Below are positions 38,801-49,211 of a stretch of 64,000 bases of DNA, in pieces. The stretch is from NCBI RefSeq assembly GCF_006438785.1, contig NZ_RCZB01000004.1:5810-69809 (forward strand), read 5' to 3'. A program made the position numbers and the translations under genes. The DNA is from Rhodanobacter glycinis. GTDB lineage: Bacteria > Pseudomonadota > Gammaproteobacteria > Xanthomonadales > Rhodanobacteraceae. How positions within the stretch are numbered: position 1 is the first letter of the stretch; every line of letters begins with the position of its first letter. The notes under the pieces were generated by a model that saw nothing but the letters and a program-made list of their open reading frames with translations, did not search any database and had not been told where the DNA came from.

Positions 38801-41452
38801 GCCTCGGGCAGCGAGGCGAGCCTGCTCGATCACCCCGGCGGCATCTTCGTGCGCCCGGCGCAGCAGCTGTCCGGCGAAGACCGCATGGTGATGCAGGCCA
38901 GTGCGCGCATCATCCTGGCCGACAATCGCGGCAACCTGGCCGAACAGATCAGCCGACGCCGCGCGGAAACACATGCGCCGCGCTTCGAACCGAGCAAGCC
39001 GCGACGCATCCCGTCGGTGTCGCCGATGCCACCCTCGGCGCCATCGGCGCTGCAGCTGGCCAACCCGCATGGCGGCTTCAGCGCGGACGGCCGCGAGTAT
39101 GTGATCACGCTGGCGCCGGGCGATGCCACGCCGGCGCCATGGGCCAACGTGCTGGCCAACCCGCACTTCGGCACGGTGATCTCCGAGAGCGGCAGTGCAT
39201 ACACCTGGGGCGAGAACGCGCACGAGTTCCGGCTCACGCCGTGGCACAACGACCCGGTCAGCGACGGCAGCGGCGAGGCGCTGTATCTGCGTGATGAGGA
39301 AACCGGCCAGGTCTGGTCGCCCACGCCGCTGCCCGCGCGCGGCAGCGGCGACTACATCACCCGCCACGGCTTCGGCTACAGCGTGTTCGAGCACGTCGAG
39401 GACGGCATCCACTCCGAACTGTGGATCTACGTGGCGCTGGATGCCTCGGTGAAATTCTCGGTGCTGAAACTGCGCAACGCCTCTGGCCAGCCGCGCCAGC
39501 TCAGCGTCACCGGCTACGTCGAATGGCTGCTCGGCGATCTGCGCGAGCGCACGTCGATGCACGTGGTCACCGAGTCGGATCCGGCCAGCGGCGCGCTGTT
39601 CGCCCGCAATGCCTACAACACCGAGTTCCCGAACCGCGTGGCGTTCTTCGACGTGGACGACCCCGCCCGCGGCATCGACGGCGACCGCCGCGAATTTATC
39701 GGCCGCAACGGCAGCACCGCGGCGCCCGCCGGGTTGGCCCGCGCGCATCTGTCCGGCCGCCTCGGCGCAGGGCTGGACCCCTGCGCGACCTTGCAGATGA
39801 GCGTGGCGCTGGACGACGGCGAGCAGCGCCAGGTGATCTTCCGGCTCGGCCTGGGCCGCGATGCCGCCGACGCCAGCGCGCTGGTGCAGCGCTTCCGCGG
39901 CAGCGGCACCGCCGCGCAGGCGCTGGAGAAAGTTCGCGCGCACTGGGCCCGCACGCTGGGTGCCGTGCAGGTTCGCACGCCCGAGCCGGCGCTCGACGTG
40001 CTGGCCAACGGCTGGTTGCTGTATCAGACCATTGCCTGCCGGATCTGGGCGCGCAGCGGTTACTACCAGTCCGGCGGCGCATTCGGTTTCCGTGATCAAC
40101 TGCAGGATTCGATGGCGACCCTGCACGCCGCCCCAGAACTGTCGCGCGCGCAATTGCTGCTGTGTGCGGCGCATCAGTTTCCCGAAGGCGACGTGCAGCA
40201 CTGGTGGCACCCGCCGCTGGACCGCGGCGTGCGCACCGCCTGTTCCGACGACTACCTGTGGCTGCCGCTGGCCACCAGCCGCTACGTGCTGGCCACGGCC
40301 GATACCGGCGTGCTGGAACAGCGCGTGGGCTATATCGAAGGGCGGCCGCTGCATCCGGGCGAGGAGTCCTACTACGACCTGCCGCAGCCATCGGGCCTCA
40401 ACGAGACGCTGTACCAGCACTGCGTGCGCGCGATCGAGCACAGCCGGCCGCGCGGCGCGCACGGCCTGCCACTGATCGGCGCCGGCGACTGGAACGACGG
40501 CATGAATCGGGTCGGCGAAGCCGGCCGCGGCGAAAGCGTGTGGCTGGGTTTCTTCGCCTGCGAGGTGCTTTCGCGCTTCGCCGAAGTGGCCCGCCTGCAT
40601 GGCGACGAGGCCTTTGCACTGCGCTGCGAAGGCGAGGTGAGCCAGCTGCGCGTGGCGCTGGAGCAGCACGCGTGGGATGGCGCCTGGTACCGCCGCGCAT
40701 ACTTCGACGACGGCACCCCGCTGGGTTCCAGCAGCAACGACGAATGCCGCATCGACTCGATCGCGCAGAGCTGGTCGGTACTGTCCGGCATCGCCTCGCC
40801 CGAGCGCCGGCTGCAGGCGATGAACTCGCTGGACCAGCATCTGGTGCGCCGCGATGCCGGCCTGGTGCAGCTGCTCGATCCGCCGTTCGACAAGTCCAAA
40901 CTCGACCCCGGCTATATCAAGGGCTACGTCCCCGGCGTGCGCGAGAACGGCGGCCAGTACACGCATGCCGCGATCTGGGCCACGATGGCATTCGCCGAAC
41001 TGGGCGACAGCGCCCGCGCGTGGGAACTGCTGCGCATGATCAACCCGGTCAGCCATGGCATCGGCGACGCGCAAATGGACGTCTACAAGGTCGAGCCGTA
41101 CGTGGTCAGCGCCGACGTCTACGCGGTCGAACCGCACGTCGGCCGCGGCGGCTGGAGCTGGTACACCGGCTCCGCCGGCTGGATGTACCGGCTGATCATC
41201 GAGTCGCTACTCGGCCTGCGCCTGGAAGCCGGCAAGCTACGCTTCACGCCGGTGCTGCCGGCGCAGTGGGAAGGTTTCTCGCTGGACTATCGTTATCGCG
41301 ACACGCAATACCGCATCAACCTGCGCCAGAGCGAGCCCGGCACGCTGAGCACCGTATGGCTGGATGGCGCGGTGCAGGCGGATGGCTGTATTCCGCTGGT
41401 CGATGACGGGACCGAGCACAGCGTCGAGCTCAACCATCCGCGCACTGCGTGA
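32816..41452 (+). CDS. ndvB: Cyclic beta-1,2-glucan synthase (GT84-glycoamylase-GH94)
   Basis: Giant inner-membrane enzyme that makes cyclic osmoregulated periplasmic glucans from UDP-glucose: initiation, elongation, length control and ring closure in one chain. The product is about 2878 residues from TTG 32816, chosen because AAGGA lies nine bases upstream; an upstream in-frame ATG at 32711 adds unlikely sequence. The GT part has membrane segments near 420-485, 835-875 and 958-1005, a DTDT metal motif near 641 and an RWIRGDW motif near 788. The glycoamylase-like domain is near 1380-1535 (GVPWGVSESGYN). The C-terminal third is the GH94 phosphorylase domain with the catalytic region GDWNDGMN near 2557. 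Export and glucan-modifying genes are not adjacent. Confidence 0.93.
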   Translation: MNIGSLLDLLKLRRLRAFRRRRAAAHARPEQEPALRSELFSAEQMERHGQALAGQHRVSARSSADLLLTRLADNEAVLTHTCERLTNATRRKRRVTPAGEWLLDNFYLIEEQIRIARRHLPKGYSRELPRLDSGPSAGLPRVYDIALEIISHGDGRVDTSSLQRFIGAYQSVTPLKLGELWAIPIMLRLALIENLRRVAARVMADWRYRGKAVRWADSMTATAERDPKSVVLVVADMARSNPPMTGPFVAEMARRLQGQSPALALPLSWIEQRLAESGQSIEHLVQSEAQQQAANQVTISNSIGGLRALSAIDWREFVERSSAVEQLLRQDPAGVYAAMDFATRDRYRHVVEALARRHRLTELEVAEAAVALCQPAAPTDTTTSLPQHVGLYLIDRGRRRLERHLGIRPRLVESLRRGFDRAPLPVYLGLLALLTFAFAQPLVLAAAHDGLPLWALIAIAIPATLLASQLGLSLLNWMATLAVAPQLLPRMDYSEGIPASARTLVAIPSLFASVQDVEDLVEALEVRFLGNRDEHLHFALLTDFADADSETLPSDDALLRLAQRRIEALNEHYASVEADRFFLFHRPRRWNAAERCWMGHERKRGKLADLNALLRGNAHDRFMLVVGDIAALPAVQYVITLDTDTELPRDSAQAFVGTIDHPLNRAVYDPRQRRVVSGYGILQPRVGISLPSTARSRYAQLYGSDAGIDPYTQMVSDVYQDVFHEGSFIGKGIYAIDAFELSLDGRFPENRILSHDLVEGCHARAGLLSDVQLFEEYPARYGADIKRRHRWIRGDWQLLPWLLPWAPTAHDGWRRNALTALSRWKILDNLRRSLVPTSLLVLLVTGWLAISPVFSWTLAVLSMVLVPPLLSALLELVQKPREVQIDQHLRAGFNAGMLHFARMALALAWLPHEVLYQLDAIVRTLWRVTISGRHLLQWQTSSEVERRSSNTPATLWRLMWIGPLLALLLGVALTLQRPMVLLLAAPLLLLWLLSPALAWWISQPRKPDAFAPTPAQTRFLRVLARRTWAFFDTHVGPADHWLPPDNLQERPGPVIAHRTSPTNIGMTLLANLAGFDFGFLSACRLLDRTNDTLATMQQLPRHRGHFYNWYDTQSLQPLAPLYISAVDSGNLAGHLLTLRPGLLAVIGEPVFQSRVLQGLLDTVHVLDDTLDSNGSRALDPMRQELQAALLVPPTTTGAALTLLQRQLDHAHALAQTLAPEPGSDAEFWLSALLEQCSDLCDEATLFNLDPPPDDDAGFSGIPTLLQLARAEPLCWPSGAGAEGMRERARERIVAIERLAQQAGELALMDYRFLYDSARDLLAIGYNVDERRLDAGYYDLLASEARLASFVGIAQGQLPQDNWFSLGRLLTTSGGEPVLLSWTGSMFEYLMPTLVMPSYEGTLLEQTCRAAVARQIEYGSQLGVPWGVSESGYNTMDAHFTYQYRAFGVPGLGLKRGLGDDVVIAPYATALAMMVAPAAATKNLQRLADAGAAGRFGLYEAIDYTPARLPLGQASALVQSFMAHHQGMSLLALAYALLDRPMQRRFESDPQFQATSLLLQERVPKTAAEYLHASGFPELDGNPRVAEARLRVFADPDRARPAVQLLSNGRYHAMISSAGGGYSRCGELALTRWREDSTRDHWGMFCYLRDVASGEYWSTAYQPTLKKTEQFEAIFSDARAEFRVREREFDAHTEIVVSPEDDIELRRTRITNRSRTRRTIELTSYAEVVLAPSLADALHPAFSKLFVQTELVPELQAIVCTRRPRAADEHVPWMCHLLAVHDAHIDAISYETDRARFIGRGRNVAQPQMLDREQAQLSNSDGSVLDPIVAIRCRITLEPEQSATIDFVTGMAEHRDGCLRLIGKYRDRHLADRVFDLAWTHSQVLLRQLNASLADAQLYEHMATSIIYPNANLRAESGILRGNRRGQSGLWGQSISGDLPIVLLQIADPARIELVRQLVQAHAYWRLKGLAVDLVIWNEDRAGYRQELQDQIMGLIASGSEASLLDHPGGIFVRPAQQLSGEDRMVMQASARIILADNRGNLAEQISRRRAETHAPRFEPSKPRRIPSVSPMPPSAPSALQLANPHGGFSADGREYVITLAPGDATPAPWANVLANPHFGTVISESGSAYTWGENAHEFRLTPWHNDPVSDGSGEALYLRDEETGQVWSPTPLPARGSGDYITRHGFGYSVFEHVEDGIHSELWIYVALDASVKFSVLKLRNASGQPRQLSVTGYVEWLLGDLRERTSMHVVTESDPASGALFARNAYNTEFPNRVAFFDVDDPARGIDGDRREFIGRNGSTAAPAGLARAHLSGRLGAGLDPCATLQMSVALDDGEQRQVIFRLGLGRDAADASALVQRFRGSGTAAQALEKVRAHWARTLGAVQVRTPEPALDVLANGWLLYQTIACRIWARSGYYQSGGAFGFRDQLQDSMATLHAAPELSRAQLLLCAAHQFPEGDVQHWWHPPLDRGVRTACSDDYLWLPLATSRYVLATADTGVLEQRVGYIEGRPLHPGEESYYDLPQPSGLNETLYQHCVRAIEHSRPRGAHGLPLIGAGDWNDGMNRVGEAGRGESVWLGFFACEVLSRFAEVARLHGDEAFALRCEGEVSQLRVALEQHAWDGAWYRRAYFDDGTPLGSSSNDECRIDSIAQSWSVLSGIASPERRLQAMNSLDQHLVRRDAGLVQLLDPPFDKSKLDPGYIKGYVPGVRENGGQYTHAAIWATMAFAELGDSARAWELLRMINPVSHGIGDAQMDVYKVEPYVVSADVYAVEPHVGRGGWSWYTGSAGWMYRLIIESLLGLRLEAGKLRFTPVLPAQWEGFSLDYRYRDTQYRINLRQSEPGTLSTVWLDGAVQADGCIPLVDDGTEHSVELNHPRTA

Positions 41453-41584
41453 TCCACATCGTCGGTGAGGCGAGAGGCCGCGCCGCCTTTCGTCCCATGC
41501 AACACTGCAAGATCAGGCGGCGGGATTAGACTGCACTTGACTCCGGCGTAGGGCCTCATCGTGCAGCAGGCAAGGAGAGTACGC

Positions 41585-41932
41585 ATGAACTACAAGGGCA
41601 GCTGCCACTGCGGCAGGATCTCGTTCGAAGTCGAAGGCCAGATCGACGGGGCATTGGCCTGCAACTGTTCAATCTGCCAGAGAAAGGGTTCGCTGCTCTG
41701 GTTCGTGCCGCAGGAAAAATTCCATCTGCTCACGCCCGAGAATGCGGCCAGTACGTACACCTTCAACAAGCACGTCATCAAGCGCCGTTTCTGCCCCGAT
41801 TGCGGCATGCAGCCGTACAGCGAGGGCACCGATCCGAAAGGCAACGCGATGACGGCTATCAATATCCGTTGTCTCGAAGGCGTCGACCTTGCGACTATTC
41901 CAGTGCAGAACCACGACGGTCGCTCGGCATAG
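41585..41932 (+). CDS. GFA-family zinc-binding protein
   Basis: Small Mss4-fold protein of the glutathione-dependent formaldehyde-activating (GFA) family, 115 residues. The zinc-binding cysteines are visible in SCHCGRISFE, CNCSICQRKG and FCPDCGMQPYSEG. Many members are not formaldehyde enzymes, so the function is open. AAGGAG lies seven bases before ATG 41585. A small membrane protein gene follows 29 bases later. Confidence 0.88.
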   Translation: MNYKGSCHCGRISFEVEGQIDGALACNCSICQRKGSLLWFVPQEKFHLLTPENAASTYTFNKHVIKRRFCPDCGMQPYSEGTDPKGNAMTAINIRCLEGVDLATIPVQNHDGRSA

Positions 41933-41961
41933 GCCGGTGATACCCACCCTTGGAGAAGCAA

Positions 41962-42129
41962 ATGAAACACGCGCTTGTGCTCATGGTTTTACTTCTGGCT
42001 GCGGCGGCGTTCTATATCGCAGGCAGCGCAACCGGCGCCGTAGTTCTTGTGGGCATCGGCCTGCTGCTGGAACTCGGGTTCTGGTTCGGGCTCATTCGAA
42101 GGCCGCGCAGCAAAAGCCGGGTCGCCTGA
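41962..42129 (+). CDS. Small membrane protein
   Basis: A 55-residue frame with GGAG about six bases before its ATG. The product has two hydrophobic stretches (LVLMVLLLAAAAFYIAG and AVVLVGIGLLLELGFWFGL) and a basic C-terminal tail (RRPRSKSR), typical of a hairpin-like inner-membrane protein. Function unknown. It probably shares a transcript with the upstream GFA gene. The following stretch, 42130-42625, contains an inverted repeat and no convincing gene. Confidence 0.6.
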   Translation: MKHALVLMVLLLAAAAFYIAGSATGAVVLVGIGLLLELGFWFGLIRRPRSKSRVA

Positions 42130-42523
42130 CGCCTGCACAGGCATCTTCAGGGAGTGCGCTGCGTGCCATGCACTGTTGATGCCGCTACCGGGTAACTGCT
42201 GCGTCTACTGTTCATTTGGCAGCGTCAAATGCCCGCCGATGCAACAGGACGGCTCGTGCTGCGGCAGTAGTGGCACATAGAGAATCATCCAGGCCGCAAC
42301 ATCGGTGCGCCTCACGTGCGTTTGTGGGTCTCCCGGAGAATTGAACGATCCTGTCCCGGCATCGCCTACCGATCCCGACACCGGTGGGCGCCCTGCAAAG
42401 CGATAACGAGCCATGCTGCTCCACTACCCGCGCAGTTTCCTGCGCCGCTCGCGTCGACCTCGTCATGGTTGGACTTATGCATCGGTTTAACCTGCCGACA
42501 TGCAGGCTGGAAGGTAAACCCGA

Positions 42524-42562
42524 GATGCGGCATGGTTGAGGCAACATCCGACATGCCGCATC
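42524..42562. promoter_or_regulatory. Perfect 11-base inverted repeat upstream of zwf
   Basis: GATGCGGCATG (42524-42534) and CATGCCGCATC (42552-42562) are exact reverse complements with a 17-base spacer, ending 63 bases before the zwf ATG. There is no T-run, so it is more likely an operator or an RNA hairpin in the leader than a terminator. The smaller CCTGC/GCAGG hairpin lies just upstream. Confidence 0.45.
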
Positions 42563-42625
42563 GTGTGGCTCGGGCGCCGAATCAACAGCGCTACCGGCCT
42601 TGCCCTCATGGAGAGAACGCCCGCT

Positions 42626-44032
42626 ATGCCGACACAACGCTCGGATGCCTTGGTTTTTTTCGGCGCCACTGGCGACCTGGCCTACAAGCAGATCTTCCCC
42701 GCGCTGCAGGCGATGATGCTGCGCGACGGGCTGGACGTGCCGATCATTGGCGTGGCGCATTCCGGCTGGAACGTGGAGAAGCTACGCCAGCGCGCGCATG
42801 ACAGCCTGGCGCAGGCGGCGAAGCATCGGGGCGGCGACGTCGACGAGGCCGCGTTTGCGAAGTTCTCGGCACGCCTGCAGTACGTCGATGGCGACTACAA
42901 CGATCCGGCCACGTTCACGCAGTTGAAGCAGGTGCTGGGCAGCGCCAGTGCGCCGCTGCATTACCTGGCGATACCACCGAGCCTGTTCGGCGTGGTGGTG
43001 AAGAACCTGCAGCAGGCCGGCTGTGCGGACAACGCGCGGGTAGTGGTGGAGAAGCCCTTTGGCCGCGACCTGGCCTCGGCGCAGGCGCTCAACCGCACGT
43101 TGCACCGGGTGTTTCCGGAGTCGGCGATCTTCCGCATCGACCACTACCTGGGCAAGGAGCCGGTGCAGAACCTGCTGTACTTCCGCTTCGCCAACACCGT
43201 GCTGGAACCGGTGTGGAACAACCGTTATGTCGACAGCGTGCAGATCACCATGGCCGAGCAGTTCGGCGTGGATGGCCGCGGCAGTTTCTATGAGGGCGTC
43301 GGCGCGATCCGCGACGTGCTGCAGAACCACCTGCTGCAGGTGACTTCGTTGCTGGCGATGGATGCGCCGATCGGCAACGACCCGGTCTCGCTGAATGCGG
43401 AAAAGCTGCGGCTGTTCCGCGCGATGCGCCCACTCGATCCGGCCGAAGTGGTGCGCGGCCAGTTCAACGGCTATCGCGGGGTCGAGGGCGTGGCGCCGGA
43501 TTCCAACGTGGAGACCTTCGTGGCGCTGTGTCTGCACATCGACACCTGGCGCTGGGCCGGGGTGCCGTTCTACATCCGCGCCGGCAAGAACCTTCCGCTC
43601 ACCACCACCGAGGTGATGGTGGACATGAAGACGCCGCCGTTGTCGGTATTCGACGAGATCACGCCACCGCAATCGAATTACTTCCGCTTCCGGCTCAGCC
43701 CCGAGGTGATCATTGCCGAAGGCATGCGCGTCAAGCGGCCCGGCGAGACGATGCAGGGCGAGCCGGTGGAGCTGGTGGCACGCCACCATTCAGAGCCGGA
43801 GAAACCGCCGTACGAACGGCTGCTCGCCGACGCGATCCGCGGCGATAATGCGTTGTTCACCAGCGACGAATGCGTCGAGGCCGCGTGGGCGGTGGTCGAC
43901 CGGGTATTGCACCACCCGGGCAGCGTGAGCTTCTACGAGCCCGGCAGCTGGGGACCGGCCGATGCCGCGAAGATCGTCAGCAGTGCCGAAGGCTGGCACG
44001 ACCCGCAAGCCGAGGCGAGCGAACCATGCTGA
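42626..44032 (+). CDS. zwf: Glucose-6-phosphate 1-dehydrogenase
   Basis: Oxidises glucose-6-phosphate to 6-phosphogluconolactone with NAD(P), the entry to the oxidative pentose phosphate and Entner-Doudoroff routes. The 468-residue product has the cofactor motif [11 protein letters not shown] at 11-21, EKPFGRDL, and the catalytic RIDHYLGKE near 170. ATG 42626 is preceded by GGAGAG about ten bases upstream; an in-frame ATG at 42608 is an alternative. It heads a six-gene sugar-phosphate operon; the next start codon lies inside its end (7-base overlap). Confidence 0.95.
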   Translation: MPTQRSDALVFFGATGDLAYKQIFPALQAMMLRDGLDVPIIGVAHSGWNVEKLRQRAHDSLAQAAKHRGGDVDEAAFAKFSARLQYVDGDYNDPATFTQLKQVLGSASAPLHYLAIPPSLFGVVVKNLQQAGCADNARVVVEKPFGRDLASAQALNRTLHRVFPESAIFRIDHYLGKEPVQNLLYFRFANTVLEPVWNNRYVDSVQITMAEQFGVDGRGSFYEGVGAIRDVLQNHLLQVTSLLAMDAPIGNDPVSLNAEKLRLFRAMRPLDPAEVVRGQFNGYRGVEGVAPDSNVETFVALCLHIDTWRWAGVPFYIRAGKNLPLTTTEVMVDMKTPPLSVFDEITPPQSNYFRFRLSPEVIIAEGMRVKRPGETMQGEPVELVARHHSEPEKPPYERLLADAIRGDNALFTSDECVEAAWAVVDRVLHHPGSVSFYEPGSWGPADAAKIVSSAEGWHDPQAEASEPC

Positions 44033-44739
44033 GCAATGACGTCCCCGCCACCGCGTCGGTGGTCTTCCTGCTCGACGTCGACAACACCCTGCTCGACAAC
44101 GACCGTTTCGCCGCCGACCTCGGCGACACGCTGCAGCAGGCATTCGGCGCCGCCGCGCGCGAACGCTACTGGGCGATCTATGCGCAGCTGCGCGACGAGC
44201 TCGGCTATGCCGACTACCTGGGCACGCTGCAGCGCTTTCGCAGCGGCCTGGACAACGATCCCTCGTTGCTGCAGATGTCGAAGTACCTGCTGGAATATCC
44301 GTTCGCCGAGCGGTTGTACCCGCACGCACTGGCCACCGTCGCGCACCTGCGCACGTTGGGACCCACGGCCATCCTGTCCGACGGCGACGTGGTGTTCCAG
44401 CCGCGCAAGATCCAGCGCGCTGGCCTATGGGACGCGCTGCGTGGCGAGGTGCTGATCTACCTGCACAAGCAACGCATGCTGGTGGCGATGCAGCAGCGCT
44501 ACCCGGCCGCGCACTACGTGATGGTGGACGACAAGCCGCAGATCCTGGCCGAGATGAAGCAACACCTTGGCCACCGGCTCACCACGGTGTTCGTGGAGCA
44601 GGGCCACTATGCAGCGCAGGCACCCGCAGATGTGCGTGCGGCGGCCGATATCCATATCGCGTGCATCGGCGATCTGCGCGAGCGTAAGCTTGTCGATTTC
44701 CTGCCCGACGCTCCCGTCATCAACCTTCCGGCAGACTGA
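44026..44739 (+). CDS. HAD-superfamily hydrolase in the sugar-phosphate operon
   Basis: Predicted HAD-type phosphatase of 237 residues. The nucleophile motif is [12 protein letters not shown] with D17 and D19; motif II (AILSDGD), a motif III lysine candidate and the motif IV region [11 protein letters not shown] follow in the right order. A helical cap occupies about 30-110. Its place between zwf and tal, with overlapping translation, suggests a sugar phosphate or damaged intermediate as substrate; this is inference from context only. Confidence 0.8.
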   Translation: MLSNDVPATASVVFLLDVDNTLLDNDRFAADLGDTLQQAFGAAARERYWAIYAQLRDELGYADYLGTLQRFRSGLDNDPSLLQMSKYLLEYPFAERLYPHALATVAHLRTLGPTAILSDGDVVFQPRKIQRAGLWDALRGEVLIYLHKQRMLVAMQQRYPAAHYVMVDDKPQILAEMKQHLGHRLTTVFVEQGHYAAQAPADVRAAADIHIACIGDLRERKLVDFLPDAPVINLPAD

Positions 44740-44777
44740 AACCCCCACCCGTATCGAACTGGAGTCATGGAGCAAGC

Positions 44778-45877
44778 ATGAAAGCGACCCGTCAACTGCA
44801 CGAACTCGGCCAGAGCCTGTGGCTGGACAACATCACCCGCAGCCTGCTCGACGACGGCACGCTGGCGCGCTACATCGCGGAAGATTCGATCACCGGGCTG
44901 ACTTCGAACCCGAGCATCTTCGATGCCGCAATCGGCGATGGCGACGCCTACGACGCCGGCGTGCACGCCAAGACGCTGGCCGGTCTGTCCGGTGAGGCGC
45001 TGTTCACCGAGCTGGCGCTGGAAGACCTGCGCCGCGCCGCCGACCTGTTCAAGCCGGTATTCGACGCCACCCATCAGGTCGACGGCTGGGTCTCGATGGA
45101 AGTGTCGCCCTTGCTGGCCGCCGATACCGCCGGCTCGATCGCGGCAGCGAAGAAGATTCACGCGCAGGGTCGGCGCGACAATTTGTTCGTGAAGATTCCC
45201 GGCACCCCCGAGGGTGTGCCGGCGATCGAGGAGGCGATCTTCCTCGGCATCCCGATCAACGTGACCTTGCTGTTTTCGTGCGCGCACTACCAGGCCGTGG
45301 CCGAAGCGTACATGCGCGGCATCGAGCGCCGCCTCGCCGCGGGCCTCGATCCGAAAGTCGGTTCGGTCGCCTCGCTGTTCATCAGTCGCTGGGACGTGGC
45401 TGCCAACAAGCAGCTGCCGGACGAACTGCACAACAAGCTCGGCATCGCGGTGGGCCAGCAGACCTATCGCGCCTACCGCGAACTGCTCGCCTCGTCGCGC
45501 TGGCAGAAACTCGCCGACGCCGGCGCGCTGCCGCAGCGCCTGCTTTGGGCCAGCACCGGCACCAAGGACCCGTCCGCGCCCGACACGCTGTACATCAGCG
45601 CGTTCGCCGCGCCCGACACCATCGACACGATGCCCGAGAAAACCCTGCATGCGTTCGCCGACCACGGTCAGCTGCATGGCGTTATGGCGATTGACGGCGG
45701 CGACGCCGACGACACGCTGGCGCAGATCAGCAAGGCCGGCGTGGACATCGATGCGCTGGCGCTCAAGCTGCAGCAGGACGGCGCCGACGCGTTCGTCAAA
45801 TCGTGGCACCAGCTGCTGCAACGGATCGCCGACAAGGCCGCAGCGCTGGCCGACAAGTCAAAAGGACCCGCGCTGCG

Positions 45878-45881
<4 letters not shown>
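44778..45881 (+). CDS. tal: Transaldolase
   Basis: Transfers dihydroxyacetone between sugar phosphates in the non-oxidative pentose phosphate pathway. The 367-residue product carries [11 protein letters not shown] near the N-terminus, [12 protein letters not shown] and the Schiff-base lysine in NLFVKIPGT (about K139), and belongs to the longer bacterial form. GGAG precedes ATG 44778. The stop codon overlaps the pgi start (ATGA), so translation is coupled. Confidence 0.95.
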
Positions 45882-47538
<1,657 letters not shown>

Positions 47539-47542
<4 letters not shown>

Positions 47543-49185
47543 CCCAGCAGATCAGCCCCCTCGCCGGCAAGCCGGCGCCAGCGTCGATCCTGGTCGATGT
47601 GCCGAAACTGCTGGCCGCCTACGTCGACCTCAAGCCCGACCCCTCGGTGCCGGCACAGCGCGTGGCGTTCGGCACCTCCGGCCATCGCGGCAGTTCGTTC
47701 GAGCGCAGCTTCAACGAGACGCACATCCTGGCGATCAGCCAGGCGATCTGCGAGTACCGGCGTTCGAAAGGCATCGACGGCCCGCTGTTCATCGGTGCGG
47801 ACACCCACGCCCTGTCGCAACCGGCGTTCGAGAACGCGCTGGAAGTGCTGGCCGCCAACGGCGTCGAGACGATGATTTCCAGCGGCGGCGAATACACGCC
47901 GACGCCGGCGGTATCGCACGCGATCCTGGTCTACAACAGGGGGCGCACGAGCGGTCTCGCCGACGGTATCGTGATCACGCCGTCGCACAACCCGCCGGAC
48001 AACGGCGGCTTCAAGTACAACCCGACCAACGGCGGCCCGGCCGACAGCGACATCACCAATTGGGTGCAGCAGCGGGCGAACGCATTGCTTGAGAGCGGCC
48101 TGAAGGACGTCAAGTGCATGCCTTACGCGCTGGCGCGCAAGGCGGCCACCACGCACGAACGCGACTATCTCAACAACTACGTCGCCGACCTCGCCAGCAT
48201 CGTCGACTTCGATCTCATCCGCAGTGCCGGCGTGCACATGGGCGTCGATCCGCTGGGTGGCGCCGGCGTGCACTACTGGGCGCCGATCGCCGATCGCTAC
48301 CAGCTCGACCTCACCGTGGTCAGCGCGGTGGTCGACCCGCAGTTCGCCTTCATGAGCGTGGACTGGGACGGCAAGATCCGCATGGACCCGTCGTCGAAGT
48401 ACGCGATGCAGCGGCTGATCGGGCTGAAGGACCAGTACGACGTGGCGTTCGCCTGCGACACCGACCACGACCGCCACGGCATCGTCACCCGCAGCAGCGG
48501 GCTGATGGAGCCGAATCATTATCTGTCGGTGATGATTGACTACCTGTTCCGCCATCGGCCGCAGTGGGGCGCGCATGCCGCGGTGGGCAAGACCGTGGTC
48601 AGCACCGCGCTGATCGACCGCGTGGCCAAACGGCTCGGACGGCAGCTGTACGAGGTGCCGGTCGGTTTCAAATGGTTCGCACCGGGCCTGTTCGACGGCT
48701 CGCTCGGCTTCGGCTGCGAGGAAAGCGCCGGCGCCTCGCTGCTGCGCCGCGACGGCACGGCGTGGGTCACCGACAAGGACGGCCTGGTGCCGGCGTTGCT
48801 GTCGGCCGAGATCACCGCGCGCGAGGGCAAGGACCCGGGCGAGCTGTATGCGCAGCTGACCCGCGAACTCGGCAAGCCGTTTGCCAGCCGCGTCGATGCC
48901 GCCGCCACGCCGGCGCAGAAGGCGAAGCTGGCGAAACTGTCGCCCGATCAATTGAAGAGCGACCAGCTCGCCGGCGAGAAGATCGAGCAGGTGCTGGACA
49001 AGGCGCCCGGCAACGGCGCGGCGATCGGCGGCATCAAGGCCATCGCCGCCAGCGGCTGGTTCGCTGCGCGACCGTCCGGCACCGAGGCGATCTACAAGAT
49101 CTACGCCGAAAGCTTCAAGAGCGAAGAACACCTGCAAGCGCTGCTGAAGGAAGCCCAGGGCATCGTCGACAGCGCGCTCGCGTAA
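47539..49185 (+). CDS. pgm: Phosphoglucomutase (alpha-D-glucose phosphate-specific)
   Basis: Interconverts glucose-6-phosphate and glucose-1-phosphate, linking the pathway to glucan and nucleotide-sugar synthesis such as UDP-glucose for the cyclic glucan synthase upstream. The 548-residue product has the substrate entry [12 protein letters not shown], the phosphoserine loop [13 protein letters not shown] (Ser near 148), the metal loop DTDHDRHG and the terminal phosphate-binding [12 protein letters not shown]. The ATGA overlap couples it to pgi. It is distinct from the algC-type enzyme at 9-11 kb. Confidence 0.95.
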
Positions 49186-49211
49186 CCTCATCCATCACCG
49201 GAGATACCGCC

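Noticed and set aside
37421-41137. A 1238-codon minus-strand frame within the cyclic glucan synthase gene
   Set aside because: Same reason: low-complexity composition mirroring the real gene, no recognisable domain and no ribosome binding context.
42149-42200. A short frame reading FRECAACHALLMPLPG, recalling either a CxxCH heme motif or the start of formylglycine-generating-type proteins
   Set aside because: Only about 17 residues resemble anything, there is no continuation, no signal peptide and no ribosome binding site; chance or an unprovable relic.
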